From: Carposina sasakii
Taxonomy: Eukaryota > Arthropoda > Insecta > Lepidoptera > Carposinidae
Length of the DNA: 64,000 nt
Reading direction: 5' to 3'
Assembly: GCA_014607495.2 (NCBI GenBank)
Contig: CP053157.1
Span: 6,200,001-6,264,000 of the forward strand
Shown here in pieces: positions 32,490 through 43,648 of the stretch. A program made the translations under genes and the position numbers. Numbering within the stretch: position 1 is the stretch's first letter; every line of letters begins with the position of its first letter. The notes beneath the pieces were generated by a model. The model was not told the DNA's origin. It worked only from the letters and a program-made list of their open reading frames with translations, and ran no database searches.

Positions 32490-32830
32490 TTTATGATTCT
32501 GCGATTCTGGCTACCCTATTTCGGGAACACAGCCGTGTGCTATCCATATCCATCATCATCTTCCTGTATTTATCCCATTTATGGGGTCGGCTCAATATGG
32601 TTTCTTTCAAAATTCATATTGCCAACGATTCGGCGTTTATTTTATGGCTCGCTGCCTATACTTTGATTATGGTATTTACATTTACATTACATTTGTAGTA
32701 CATTTGGTATATACATTTTTGGTAAGAGACCTCCTACTAAAAGATGCAGCAATAAGCAGATCAGCCTGCGCTGCTACGCTGCATCTCCTTCCGTGCATGT
32801 GAGAGCCGACTTAGGAGTTTAGGGGCTACT
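32490..32830 (+). repeat. Dispersed repeat family 'ctgcatctccttccg', rearranged copy
   Basis: GATTCTGGCTACCCTATTTC GGGAACACAGCCGTGTG (the family's right end) at 32502-32540 precedes CGCTACGCTGCATCTCCTTC CGTGCATGTGAGAGCCGACT (its left part) at 32770-32812, so two fragments lie in swapped order. The 60-90-codon frames here have no significance. Confidence 0.5.
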
Positions 32831-33302
32831 CTCATTCCCATGTGATCTTGTTACTAATCTTTTATATGAAGGTGATTTTTGTTAGATTGGTATGAGTATA
32901 TATATTAAATTACTTATAGTACATACCTACCCAAGCATTCTATCCCCGCCTACATTGGAACATACCTCGCAGTTCTCATTTTGATAATATGACAACTCCA
33001 TTAAACCAATATCCATGTAACAGGACAAGACCTTGCTAATGTCAAGTGGTCCGAAACCCAAGAGTTATGTGTATAACGCCTGCCCTGTGATTTATCTCGT
33101 TTGAAATCCCCCATACATATGTATGGGACGGCCACATACATACATTCTAACAAACGGTTTTTGACCGCCATCGAAGAAGGGTCGCATATTTCATTTTTTG
33201 TGATTTACGACGAAGTCCGTGTTTTGTTTACAGGTTCGGGCGAAGGATTTGTTGACGCCACGTGACAACTTCAATTTCATTAATAGGTACTCATCATTAT
33301 AA

Positions 33303-33445
33303 TTACATACATACATACATAATAATCACGCCTCTTTTCCGGAGGGGTAGGCAGAGAACACGGATCTCCATTTGCTACGATCCTGACCTCCATTTGATAC
33401 GTCCCTGGTAAAACGCTTCAATCCAACCCTATATTTTCCTTGCCA
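33303..33445 (-). repeat. CATACATA-'taggcagag' repeat, divergent copy
   Basis: CATACATACATACATAATAA TCACGCCTCTTTTCC, GGAGGGGTAGGCAGAGAACA, then a different body ('ttgctacgatcctgacctcc'). It shares only the tail-proximal part with the copies at 9.5, 36.9 and 39.8 kb. Confidence 0.5.
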
Positions 33446-33794
33446 TCTGCTTCAACTAACTATAGGCAGAACTCCTATATATGGCGTGCGAATAATAATA
33501 TCAATTTAACTAGTAAGACATTGGATCTGTTTGATACAAGTGCTGTGGCGGTTAGACGGACCATAGCTGGATCCTTTTTCAAATAGTCTTGTGTTTTAAT
33601 TGACCTAAATTATGTTGTGTACCTAGCCGGGAGTGAATAATACATGACTATTTTGCAAAATTAGTAAGTAGTCAATTATTGTGTGTGTAATATTTTTGTG
33701 TGCATACTTGCGGAGACTTAATTTAGCTAGCCTATATTGGTTATTACTGCCTTAATATAGCTGTGTCTTCCTAATACCAAATTAAAAAAAATAA

Positions 33795-34165
33795 ACACCT
33801 CTTTCGCTTCATCTACTTTCATGATATTCTTCATGCACGCTCGTCGGTTTAGGGTACTCTTGGCCTGACCTTTCTTTAGAATTTCACCAATTTAATCGGT
33901 GAAAGTCCGGCGAGGTCTTCCCCTTCCAACCCTTCCATCCACTCTTCCGTTGTACACTTTCTTTGTCAGTCTACTTTCACTCATCCTCCCCACATGCCCA
34001 AACCACCTCAACATACCCTTCTCAATCTTCGTCACCACGTCCTCATTTATACCACACTTCTTTCTGATCACCTCATTTCTTATCCTATCTTTCAAAGTGA
34101 CTCCACACATACTTCTCAATGCTCTCATTTCCACTGCATTCATTATAATCATTATAATTATGTAA
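33795..34165 (-). pseudogene. C-terminal fragment of a LINE reverse transcriptase (RTE-like)
   Basis: The minus strand reads EMRALRSMCGVTLKDRIRNE, then VIRKKCGINEDVVTKIEKGM and LRWFGHVGRM, RLTKKVYN, GRGRPRRTFTD: the well-known post-RT region of RTE/L2-like LINE polymerases common in insects. A stop follows at ~33889-33891 (GAT TAA ATT GGT), but the same frame continues coherently to about 33797 with IGEILKKGQ, LNRRACMKNIM and KVDEAKEV, so the stop is a nonsense mutation and not the natural end. The 5' side is lost in AT-rich DNA at 34165. Non-functional. Confidence 0.85.
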
Positions 34166-34257
34166 TATTAAAAGAAAATACCACAACGCTTTTTTGTTTT
34201 ATTTCCTTCTGCTGGCTTTCCACCCGAGACGTACTATGCTACATTACCTACTAATAT

Positions 34258-34345
34258 GTCTAAATGGTGGTCGCCGCGTCTCCGTCCACGTGGACGGCAG
34301 GAAAAACAAAATGTCGAAATTATCCGGGATAAAAAGTACCTATCC
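34258..34345 (-). mobile_element. Helitron-like 3' fragment (tentative)
   Basis: The inverted strand reads GCCGTCCACGTGGACGGAGA CGCGGCGACC, resembling the Helitron 3' segment at 61161-61190 (GTCCACGCGGACGGAGTCGC GGGCG), followed outward by a degenerate 'ccaccatttag'. No intact CTAG terminus. Confidence 0.35.
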
Positions 34346-35845
34346 TATGTCCGTCTCCTAGTTCTAAGCTACATAGCTTACATAGTCCCCACATGGGGGG
34401 ACCACATAACATAGCACATCTCTGGTAGAGAAGCCTGTCCACAGAACACTATAAATTTCGCTAGTGTTTCACTTCTCCTAAATACGAAAGATATAGCGGA
34501 ATTACTTTTATACTTAGGTATCTTTGGATAGCTCATGGAATAATAAGTTATTCTATGTACTGCAAAGACATTGCATAATAGGTACGCCTTATTTAATTGC
34601 GGGTAGCTAGTAGGTACATGGTACCTCAACGCGATTCCAGTCAACAAAATGCTAGAAGCACTATATCTCAAATTATGCCAAGTGCCAAGGTCTATTATAG
34701 CTACCTTTTTTGGGATTGGCCTATAACTATGTTGTTGCGTATCATAATAATTTGAATAAATCCAATCGTATGTTTCTGTAATGTAGAGTTTAGAATTTCT
34801 ACCAATAAAACAATTTTTAATAGCAAGAACAGTGCAAAAATACAGCGTAAAATGAAACGCAACAGCTGTCACTTGGATGATACGTTCTCATAGGCAAGTT
34901 TTTGATTGCCTTTATTCTAAGTAGATAGACATGCTACCATCCATGCCTGGTAACGAAAAAGACAACATCGAACTATTTGAAAACTGAATACGTTTCATAT
35001 CTTACTGACATTGACAAATAAACAAATGTCGCGGCCGCGAGTCTTCGTCGCGATAGTGGTTTATTTATTTATTTAAATTACATACAGTTTATTGGTAGTA
35101 GTCGTATGATAGAGTCGTGTAATTTTAAAAACTTTACTAGTGAACGTTATATAAAAATAAACTTTCTAGTTCACGTGGAAATTAAGTTTTAGTATGACTG
35201 TTTAAAGCAATGTAAATTATTTACTCCAGCTCTTTTAGTGTTCAGTCAAAGGTAAGGAATAATCATGGGAATAATTATATTTTATGTAAAATCTTATAGA
35301 AATGTTCATGTGTTTGAGTTAGCTTTCCATATGGTCCTAATAAACATTGCATATTATAGGCTGCAGGTGGTGTGTATCAATAAATGTGCACCAATGCTAC
35401 ATACCATTCTCTACAAAAATTATTAACTATAACTGGTCATAAAAAATATTTCAAAATAGGTATGTACATAGGTACAATAGAAACTTGATTAACTGGACTA
35501 ATTGTTGCCGATTGGCATTCGGATAATTGAATATCATGATATTTTTAAAACATCTGGAATTTTTTATTTTCCTGTGAGGACCAAAGGTATTTTATGGGTT
35601 CGATAGTTTAGCTCAAACAAAATTTTTATTGAACTGTATTGCTTTTTCACAGAGCAGAAATGTTTTTACACACCGTAACACTAGCGATTTGTAAGCAAAA
35701 TCTATGAGATATGACGGTTTGACGATCGCGTTACGGACTATCGAGAGGTTCTTTCTTGCCCCACAGATATTGGTTGCCCAATTAATCGTTTTTATATAAA
35801 CCAACAATATGGACGCATACGCACGTCAGAGCTGTTCCCTTATAA
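34346..35845. other. Intergenic, no supported gene
   Basis: The 164-codon minus-strand frame at 34378-34872 is Tyr/Ser-rich, has no domain and no upstream signals, so I do not call it. A short CG-rich patch with a NotI-type octamer at ~35030 stands out from the AT-rich background. Confidence 0.3.
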
Positions 35846-35975
35846 CCTTACTAGCAAAAGCAATCCAATAGCAAAAATTGTACAAAATTCGCTGATTGTT
35901 GTCAAATTCATAGGTATCTAGTATCTACTAAATAATTTTTCGAAGGAATTTTGATATTTCTACGCGAATATTGTG
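35846..35975. mobile_element. Partial MITE copy of the 20205-20385 family
   Basis: TAACCTTACTAGCAAAAGCA, AGCAAAAATTGTACAAAATT CGCTGATTG and GAAGGAATTTTGATATTTC, ACGCGAATATTGT align with the 20.2-kb copy. The right terminal repeat is missing. Confidence 0.6.
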
Positions 35976-36206
35976 GGAGCGGGCAAGATATTCCGACACA
36001 TTCTTGCTTACATAAATTAACTTGGTAGGTACATATAATAATAAATTGGCCGCAGTTGGTAGTGCAGATAAACGCAAATCCAGATAACTGAAGGCCGGAT
36101 AAATGGGTTTTTACTGTAAACCTAAATTATTTAGATGTAGGTTAATAGTTATCTGGTTAAAAAATACCTGTGGATTTTGACTTAATAATTACTAAGCTTT
36201 TCTATT

Positions 36207-36253
36207 TTGAGAATGTGCTGGCATTCAATGTGTTGTGAAGTGTGTGAATATTA
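36207..36253 (+). repeat. SINE tail fragment
   Basis: CAATGTGTTGTGAAGTGTGT GAATATT is identical to the 3' end of the SINEs at 39087 and 42923. The tRNA-like head is absent (5' truncation). Confidence 0.6.
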
Positions 36254-36854
36254 TCATATTATATTCTGTTAAGCCTATTTTTGTTGCTTGCTTAGTAAAT
36301 TCTCCAGATAGAAATGTTTCTTACCAAAAATATTGCATTTTTTTTTTTTGAATATTTTTTTCTATTAGTAGACACGGGTTACCTTCTCCATGATTAGATT
36401 GTTACCTATTAATAGGTTTTTTACTGAATGAATACCATAGCATCAGTAGCAGTAACATTAGCTTGTATGGAATGATAACTTAATAAACGTGGAAAGTAAG
36501 GAGTTGAAAAGTTCCAAATATTATAATAGTATACTAATGGACACCCACAACTCTGTTGCATGGACTGCAGAAAAAACAAGATGTAACTATCCAGCATAAA
36601 AATCTCTATCGGGTGTTTTTTTTTTTTTCTTTGTTAATAATTTTTATAATAAAATATTAATAATGTTTTCTTGGGATAAAAAGTATTCTATGGCTATTAA
36701 TGATTGATTTATATTAGTAATTGTCAAAGTCTAGGTATGTATTAAATAAATCAGTAAGCTTTGTAAGACATTAAAAGCTTCAGATAAGAATTTCTTTATT
36801 TAGTTTAGTGTTCTGACTTTGAACTTAGTAGATAAGAAAGTATCTACTACATAT

Positions 36855-36975
36855 ACATACATTACATACATATAATCACGCCTTTATCCCTTATGAGGTA
36901 GGCAGAGCACCAAGGGCCGACAGAACCACATGGTGCCACTTCTGACCAATTTTAAGGGTATAGTTGAGATGTTCA
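36855..36975 (-). repeat. CATACATA-'taggcagag' repeat, copy
   Basis: CATATAATCACGCCTTTATC, TATGAGGTAGGCAGAGCACC AAGGGCCGACAG, AACCACATGGTGCCACTTCT GACCAATTTTAAGGGTATAG TTGAGATG. Very similar to 39800-39927. Confidence 0.68.
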
Positions 36976-37265
36976 AGTTCGGTTAGTAGTGACAGGTGGT
37001 CAGCCCATCGCCTACAATACACCAAGACCCTCTTGTCCCTCTACTGACTTGTACAGTATGCCCGGGAAGAGAAGCAGCTGTACCTATAGTATTATACGTT
37101 TTTCCTTCACTCCCAGAGCAGTATCTACTACTTAATGATAAAACCACTACAACTTTAGGTATTGTTTTCAGTGGCACACATTCATATCAAAACACACACC
37201 TACAGCTTCACATTGGCTATAACTTTACCCAGACGAAGTCACAGGTGTTTGCTAGTAATTTGAAT

Positions 37266-37417
37266 ATACAAGATGTTTGTATTTACTCAACTTTGGACCC
37301 TAATATCTTGGGAACCAGACACTTCCCAGGTATGCTTCCATGGAGAAAAATGATCGTGATGATGAGGAAATTCTGTAGTTTTCGGGAACGTTGACAACCA
37401 AAAATCACCCTGTATAG
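37266..37417. mobile_element. MITE family M1, short internal-deletion copy
   Basis: The left end TATACAAGATGTTTGTATTT joins directly to CAACTTTGGACCCTAATATC TTGGG, CTTCCATGGAGAAAAATGAT CGTGATGATGAGG, TTTTCGGGAACGTTGAC and the right end ATCACCCTGTATA. At ~150 bp it is less than half the length of the 19.7-kb copy but keeps both termini, as expected of a deletion derivative. Confidence 0.7.
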
Positions 37418-38534
37418 GTACTGACTGATAGCACCTATCAATTTTAAGACCATTATTTTTACCAACAGAGATAACCATTGACAGATTTTGATGGTCATTG
37501 GCTTTCATTTAGTTTTAGTTAAATGGACACACTCTTGTACTTGTTTTCATTTTCATTTTCGGAATAAGTTTTCCAGAGCCCATAATCATGCAATCATCAT
37601 CAATTAGGAATAAGGAAATCCATTTTTTTTTATCTCGTATTGAAATTGGCCGTAAGTTTGTCAAATTGACCTGATTGATTTTTATTTGTGTGCTCTTTTC
37701 TTAGGCATTGATTTTTACAACCTATTTGTATTAAAAGTCTTAAAAGTGATAATATTTCTTGATTTGGGAGCAACGTGCGGTTTAGAAGAGCGAGATGCGG
37801 AATTTTCACCTCGATTTTTGCTTGACTATTTTTTTATATGTTTGTCATTGTTGACTCCTTCTGGAGATGCGTTATTCTAAACTTTCTTTAAAAGAAAACA
37901 TATAGGTAGTTAAATATTATAGTAATGCATCTGTTTGTTATCACTTATCAGTCACTGACATTTAAGAACTTTTATAATTTATGGGCAAGGTTAAGGGCAC
38001 GTCAACACTTATCGTATTTTAAGTACCTATAGTTATTCTGTTTTTAAACAGACTCGTAATGTGGTTCTTATGTTATGTATGTATGTATGTTTATTTTTAG
38101 TGCCATATTCCATCGTATTACGGATCCATTCCATTCATTTTTATTGCGTTAGTAGGTGCTAATTATTATCAAATGAGTACCTAAAACCTAAAGATAAATA
38201 TGTACTTTAACTTGTATAACACAGATTTCCAGTTCTTCTTACTGAACCTTCTTTTTAGATCACTTACCACGTATTTTCTGATGAAGCTAAAAGTGGTCTT
38301 AGAAAGTAACGTTTTCTCAATACAATCCACAAACAAAGTAACAACCCTTGCTATCGAAATTCATAATAGTTAATTTTCCGGCAATACTGATTAGACTTCA
38401 TTGGACTTCATCACCTCATATGGCTAGTTATCCTTAAAATGACGACTATTATTTTGTTTGAACCTTATTCAAAAATCGATTGCTCAAATGATTTTTGTAT
38501 GGAATCGTTACTAAGGGCAAAAGTAGGTGTATAG
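37418..38534. other. Intergenic, minor repeat trace
   Basis: TATCTCGTATTGAAATTGGC CGT at 37632-37654 recurs at 54647-54669, hinting at a shared unnamed repeat. No supported gene. Confidence 0.35.
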
Positions 38535-38705
38535 TCCTGTGCTGACGCGGGGCTTCGCTAGAATACATCAGCTGCATCTTCTGCCTTGCATTATTTGACT
38601 AAAGAACTCGGGCATTCTCTCAAGCAATAAGCTAGCAACTGTCCCTGAACATTTACCTACATCTGTTCCCGCTATGCTGAACGTGGATGTTTTTGACGTA
38701 TTTTG
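38535..38705 (+). repeat. Dispersed repeat family 'catcagctgcacctccttccg', copy
   Basis: CCTGTGCTGACGCGGGGCTT CGCTAGAATACATCAGCTGC ATCTTC, AAAGAACTCGGGCATTCTCT, AATAAGCTAGCAACTGTC, GCTATGCTGAACGTGGA. Co-linear with 19285-19520. Confidence 0.65.
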
Positions 38706-39086
38706 ACTAACATACTCGTAATCTTGTGTATGATTGATCACACAGTCAACACCTAACTACACGTTGCTGATTTTTATTAGAAATCGTAAAACTATGTTAA
38801 AACATAATGTAGTATAAACCGTTACGTTACTACAGATAACTATTCGGGCAATAACCCTAAACCGGTCTGTGGTTAAAGTAGTATTCAAATTTTTACACAC
38901 ATGTGCTTATCACGTAGCTTGTGAATGATACCTACCATGGTTTGCTTCGTCGTAGTACATAGGGCATTCTCCTTTTTTTTATTTATACCAACCATCTACT
39001 CAAGGTTATTTTTTAATGTTTAAGAATTTTTTAAATCGCATGAAGTAGTGGGTTCGATAATTATTGATGATTACATATAATTCGAC

Positions 39087-39320
39087 GGCCGATTGGTGTA
39101 GTTGGTAGTGGCCCTGCCTGCGACGCCATAGGTCCTGGGTTCGAATCCCGGTAGGTGCAAACATTGATGTGATGAATATCGATGTTTGTTTCCGAGTCAT
39201 GGATGTTTATATACTTATCTATGTATTTATATACCGTTGCTTAGTACCCACGACACAAGACCTTAGGGATCTTAGTGTGGGACTAGGTCAATGTGTTGTG
39301 AAGTGTGTGAATATTTATTT
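39087..39320 (+). mobile_element. tRNA-derived SINE, near full length, copy 1
   Basis: The head has the A box TTGGTGTAGTTGGTAGTGG and B box GGGTTCGAATCCC, spaced as in a tRNA. Then CAAACATTGATGTGATGAAT ATCGATGTTTG can fold back, and the body runs to CAATGTGTTGTGAAGTGTGT GAATATT. It matches 42923-43150 over its whole length with few differences. Transcription would be by RNA polymerase III; mobilisation would need a LINE in trans. Confidence 0.85.
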
Positions 39321-39799
39321 ATTATATTAATTTATTATTAATTAATGATTTACATATATATTTTGTATGAAATGTAATTTATTGACATGTAGAGAGAAAT
39401 ATCTGTAGGTTCATCAAGCAAGTTACTTTAATATTAGAGGGTAAATCCATTTTATCCACCGGTGAAAATCTTTTTTAAGACAATTTTAACAAATATCTAC
39501 ATAAACAATAGCTACAGAATTAAGTCAATTCAAATGGAATAAACCTTCGTAACAATCCGAAACTGCGAAAATATTCCAAAATATAACCCAATTTTCTTTT
39601 CAACATTCTTTTAAAATCGCTCTCTGATTTGCTTGTACAAACTAAAGGAGAGCTTTTCTATTCTCTATCCGCATGGATGCGCCGCTATCTACCAAGAAAA
39701 TTGCATAATATCTCGGTACGTCTTGAGACAGTCAATTACGAGCCAGTTTTACTATCCAGCTTTATGAGTTACGGCAACATAACTTTTCTCAGGATCGAT

Positions 39800-39927
39800 T
39801 TTCAAAATGTACATATATACATACATATAATCACGCCTTTATCCTTTATGGGGTAGGCAGAGAATCAAGGGCCTTTAGAACCACATGGTGCCACTTCTGA
39901 CCAATTTTGAGGGTATAGTTGAGATGT
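39800..39927 (-). repeat. CATACATA-'taggcagag' repeat, copy
   Basis: TACATACATATAATCACGCC, TATGGGGTAGGCAGAGAATC, AACCACATGGTGCCACTTCT GACCAATTTTGAGGGTATAG TTGAGATG. Confidence 0.68.
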
Positions 39928-42544
39928 ATACAAGTAAGAAATCGATTATAATTTTATTAGTTGTGATGCTTCTCTACAGATATACCTAAGTACGAGTAGC
40001 TTCCTATAGTAATAGAGAATTTCATCAAATCCTTTCATGCTAAATATTTACTAATATCATATAGAAATACTTCTGCATTTTCGCCTTTATTTCCTTGCCT
40101 TACCAATATTTCTATGTACAGAATGTAAGTAATATGTTTCCGATACAGTTGTTCGCATATTAAAATGGGAGAATTGCGCTCAATGTGGATGGGTTGCAGG
40201 ATAATGTACCTAAGCTTCGCTAAAGTAGCGATACGCCTCGCCGAGTTTGACGCATCAAGGATTCGATGGAAAACTATTCCGGATTTATAACCCGCACCTT
40301 ATTGCTTTCCGATTGCTCACTGCGGTGCTCACTGTCTCGATTTGTCGAATCGATTCGCAAATCTCGCATTGACAAACGATTGAGCTTAGTCATCGCGATT
40401 GATGGAAGTCAACCTTCTTAAAATTAATTCTGTTGTTCATCGGACGCAGGCTATTAGGTTCCGATAGCGTTGAGTGATCGTGTTTCGGACGGGTGGAATG
40501 GATGAGAGAAATACGTGCTACGCCGCCTGACGCGCCCGGTTGATGAATCGGTGACTTGTAATCGCCAGACTAACACGGATACCGTAATTTGTTAAGGGAA
40601 AATTCGAAGGTCTCGGACCCTGCAGATGTGCACTATCATTTATAGTTGACACGGTCGCTGGCTGCGAAAATACGTGTAATTTTGTGAGCACGCTACGGTG
40701 AAATACGGTGTTTTGTTTGCGAGAATAAATGTAGAAGAATTTTAGAAATAAGACAATCTTTTATAGACTGCATATCACCTGCTGGTAAGAAGTACGCCTG
40801 GCAAATTATGAAGGACCATCTGACACAATGTTCTATTTGAATCTTTGAAAGATTTCACTATTTATAATGTACGTAGTTACAGATAGTGTATACAGGTTGA
40901 GAAACGTTAATGCGATCTATGCGTTGTATTGTAACATGTAATGTACCTGTATATTCTCACTGAAGCGGGATTATACGCCAAGCTGTACATAAAGGATAAG
41001 AGAGAGCTTGGAGGATGGAGATATGTCTTAATCTCAATACAGATATCTAGGTTGAAAAGTGTATAGGAGAGTTTTCAAGCATCAGGTGAAATAAATCTAT
41101 TTTCGTACATTACATATTATGTTAAGTACTTATTATGTGACTCGCAAAACTCACGAGATCAAAGTAATTAAAATTCCGTAACAGTGCTTTACCTATAAAG
41201 CGAATTCCAATCATTGCTCCCTGTCCATTGAACTTGCCTACCTTTTTGTTGTTAATTAGGTAAACACATAAAAGTTTCTGCCCAATATTTGGAATAAATG
41301 GGGGTAAAAGATGAAAAAAGTTAAATGCAGATCCCACTGAATTGGACTTTTAAAGGGGATGATTTATACAATGAACTGTTTCAGCATCTTTATTATATAC
41401 CTAACTTCAGATGTCAAGCTGTATCGCTCATTATTAGTCTGTCCGCAAAATTCTATTCATACAGATGTCTGACATAGAATATATAGGTAATTAACACAAC
41501 TTTCGTGTATCGAAGCAACCTTTATGACACCATACGTTTTCAAGAAATATTCTTTCAAATCCCGTAACTTTCTTATGCCATAATTCTTTGGAGACAATAC
41601 CCTAGGCTACCCGTTCGGTATTAATGACGGCGACGTGACACGATTGGCTTGCGAAAAAGTAAATCGAAAACTCGGTGCTCCAGTTTGCTGGCAAAAAATA
41701 TTGCTAAAATCGACTTATGTTTGCCGTCGCAGAAGTTTGCGATATCGTGGCACTAAATTGGAGGAGTATTTATCAGAAAGCGCAACCGGCTCGTTTAGCT
41801 TTGCCCGCTTCAGTTCTATAGTTATTTCTTGTGCTTAATCTTTATCCATATTGCTTGTTTACAAAATCCATAAACTGTAAAAACTTTTCATTGTTTCTCC
41901 TAGTAGGTAAATGGCTTCGGAACCGTGTAGCACGCTCTCTTGGTTTCTTTTTCCAAAATTGTTTTGAACCTTATTCGAACAGAATCTAAAAAAAAATCTA
42001 AATTCTATGGCCAAAGAAATTGGATGAACTACCCAGCCGATTCAAACTTTTTTGGCTCTAGATCACAATGAGAACCGTGAGTCTGAGCTACCTATATTTC
42101 TCTTTTGCTTGTTTTCCAGGCGGTAAAATAAAACATTTCTCGCCAAACTTCTACTTTTAGCATAATGTCCTTGGTTTTGGCCTGCGATAATAGCATTCGT
42201 ACATGAATTTTAATTAAAGAAACATAATGAAATAATTATAGAGTAGGTACCTACCTACGTCTATTTACTGGTTTTCGATTAGCAAGCTATTTCCTGTACT
42301 TAATATGAAGTATGCGGTTTTTTTGGTTGTAATATGATATCAGCCATGTGATTCCTTATGAAATTTTCTGAATAACAAAAAATACAGTTTCACTAGATTG
42401 AATTACCAAGTTAATAAAAGCTTCGGGTTAAAATACCTTTTTTTTAATAAGCTTTTATTGCTATTTATTAATAAAATGAACTGATCAAACAAACGAGCCC
42501 AAACTCGATAGGGTTGCGTCGTTTAATTACGTAGTTCCTATGGC
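39928..42544. other. Intergenic; unassigned less AT-rich tracts
   Basis: The stretches 40240-40700 and 41600-41830 are noticeably richer in G+C than the neighbourhood and show no similarity to other repeats in the window. The second holds a 67-codon frame (41635-41838) with an Arg/Lys/Cys-rich sequence but no motif that I recognise. They may be conserved non-coding DNA or exons of an unseen gene. Confidence 0.3.
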
Positions 42545-42569
42545 TACCTTTCAGCTCCATCATCAGATC

Positions 42570-42900
42570 AGATCTATGTCATAATAATATTGCATTGTCA
42601 TCCGATTTATACATGCATGCAAAATTTCGGCCTAATCGGAAATCGGGAAGTGGATCAAATTTGACTTGCAAGATTTGGTTACAGACAACGGGACAGGTGA
42701 AACCATGGAGAAGGTATAAAAGAGGAGGTGGCACTAGGAACTGAGTCATGTGGCAATCGTGAGGCCATAACGTTATGATAGGGATGTCATACTTTACCCC
42801 CGCTCAGCGGCACACTATTTTTCTATAAAAATATACATAGCCGCTGCTCCTCTTTTATTTTTTCTCCATGGGTGAAACTAAATAAAGGCTTATAAGTAAA
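42570..42900 (+). repeat. Dispersed repeat split by a nested MITE
   Basis: The outer repeat reads GCATGCAAAATTTCGGCCTA ATCGGAAATCGGGAAGTGGA TCAAATTTGACTTGCAAGAT TTGGTTACAGACAACGGGAC AGGTGAAAC, then resumes after the insertion with TAAATAAAGGCTTATAA. This segment is frequent in lepidopteran genomes (recalled). It is interrupted by the element at 42704-42870. Confidence 0.55.
42696..42878. mobile_element. 167-bp hAT-like MITE with perfect 8-bp target duplication
   Basis: GGTGAAAC occurs at 42696-42703 and again at 42871-42878. Between them the element runs CATGGAGAAGGTATAAAAGA GGAGG to inverted CATGGAGAAAAAATAAAAGA GGAGC, a ~24-bp TIR with three mismatches. An 8-bp duplication and short TIRs are the hAT signature. 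Non-coding. Confidence 0.88.
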
Positions 42901-42922
42901 AATAGCGGTAATTTGTTGACAT

Positions 42923-43150
42923 CCGATTGGTGTAGTAGGTAGTGGCCCTGCCTGCAGCGCCATAGGTCCTGGGTTCGAATCCCGGTAGGTGCAAACATTG
43001 ATATGATGAATATTGATGTTTGTTTCCGAGTCATGGATGTTTCTATACTTATCTATGTATTTATATACCGTTGCTTAGTACCCACGACACAAGACCTTGT
43101 GGATCTTAATGTGGGACTAAGTTAATGTGTTGTGAAGTGTGTGAATATTA
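42923..43150 (+). mobile_element. tRNA-derived SINE, copy 2
   Basis: CCGATTGGTGTAGTAGGTAG TGGCCC (A box), CTGGGTTCGAATCCCGG (B box), the fold-back CAAACATTGATATGATGAAT ATTGATGTTTG and the tail GTGTTGTGAAGTGTGTGAAT ATT. Co-linear with 39087-39320. Confidence 0.85.
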
Positions 43151-43296
43151 TTTGTGTAAAATGATAGGTTACAAACATTCGTCTTCTTTCTAGGTTCTAT
43201 GGTATACGTTTAAAAGTGGTCTATTAGCTACCTTTTTTTATTGTCATTATGTAAGTACTAAATTAGACTCCTGATAAATCCCATTGTTTTTAGCCT

Positions 43297-43400
43297 TTTC
43301 TTGGAATGAGTTTCCAAGAGTTTTAATTCATTGGTACAGGCCCGTGGTCTGGGATCGAACTTACGCTCCCCGCTAGAAAGGCGCACCACTGGACAGTGTG
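43297..43400 (-). mobile_element. tRNA-like SINE fragment
   Basis: The minus strand reads CAGTGGTGCGCCTTTCTAGC GGGGAGCGTAAGTTCGATCC CAGACCACGGGCC, a tRNA-like stretch with a good B box (AGTTCGATCCC), followed by TGTACCAATGAATTAAAACT. A different family from the 39-43-kb SINEs. Confidence 0.5.
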
Positions 43401-43648
43401 TATTATTGTAGATTTGTGTTGGCCTTCTTTGCTCATGTTTAATTCAGCAAAGTAATCCTTGACAATTTCAATCATATCATCAAGTCACATGAAAAATACA
43501 ATTCCACCATAAAAACTATCTCAGCATAAGCACCGATCAATCCTATGGCAAAAACAGAAAGCTCTCTCTCATAAGTCGTAACATACCGTCTACATTTATA
43601 TGTTGATCGATCATCTCCATAAACTAACGCCACAGGTGTACCGCATAT

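Noticed and set aside
34378..34872. 164-codon minus-strand frame as a gene
   Set aside because: Despite its length it has no domain, signal or conserved pattern, and its composition suits AT-rich noise.
35020..35255. Possible non-coding first exon with CG-rich start and donor AAG|GTAAGG
   Set aside because: Only a donor-like site and a CG-rich patch; no coding sequence, acceptor partner or promoter motif to support it.
41635..41838. 67-codon plus-strand frame as a transposase fragment
   Set aside because: The basic, Cys-containing sequence is suggestive, but no family motif could be named.
39087..43150. Functional tRNA genes
   Set aside because: A and B boxes are present but the cloverleaf is incomplete and a SINE body with a shared tail follows each; they are retroposons.
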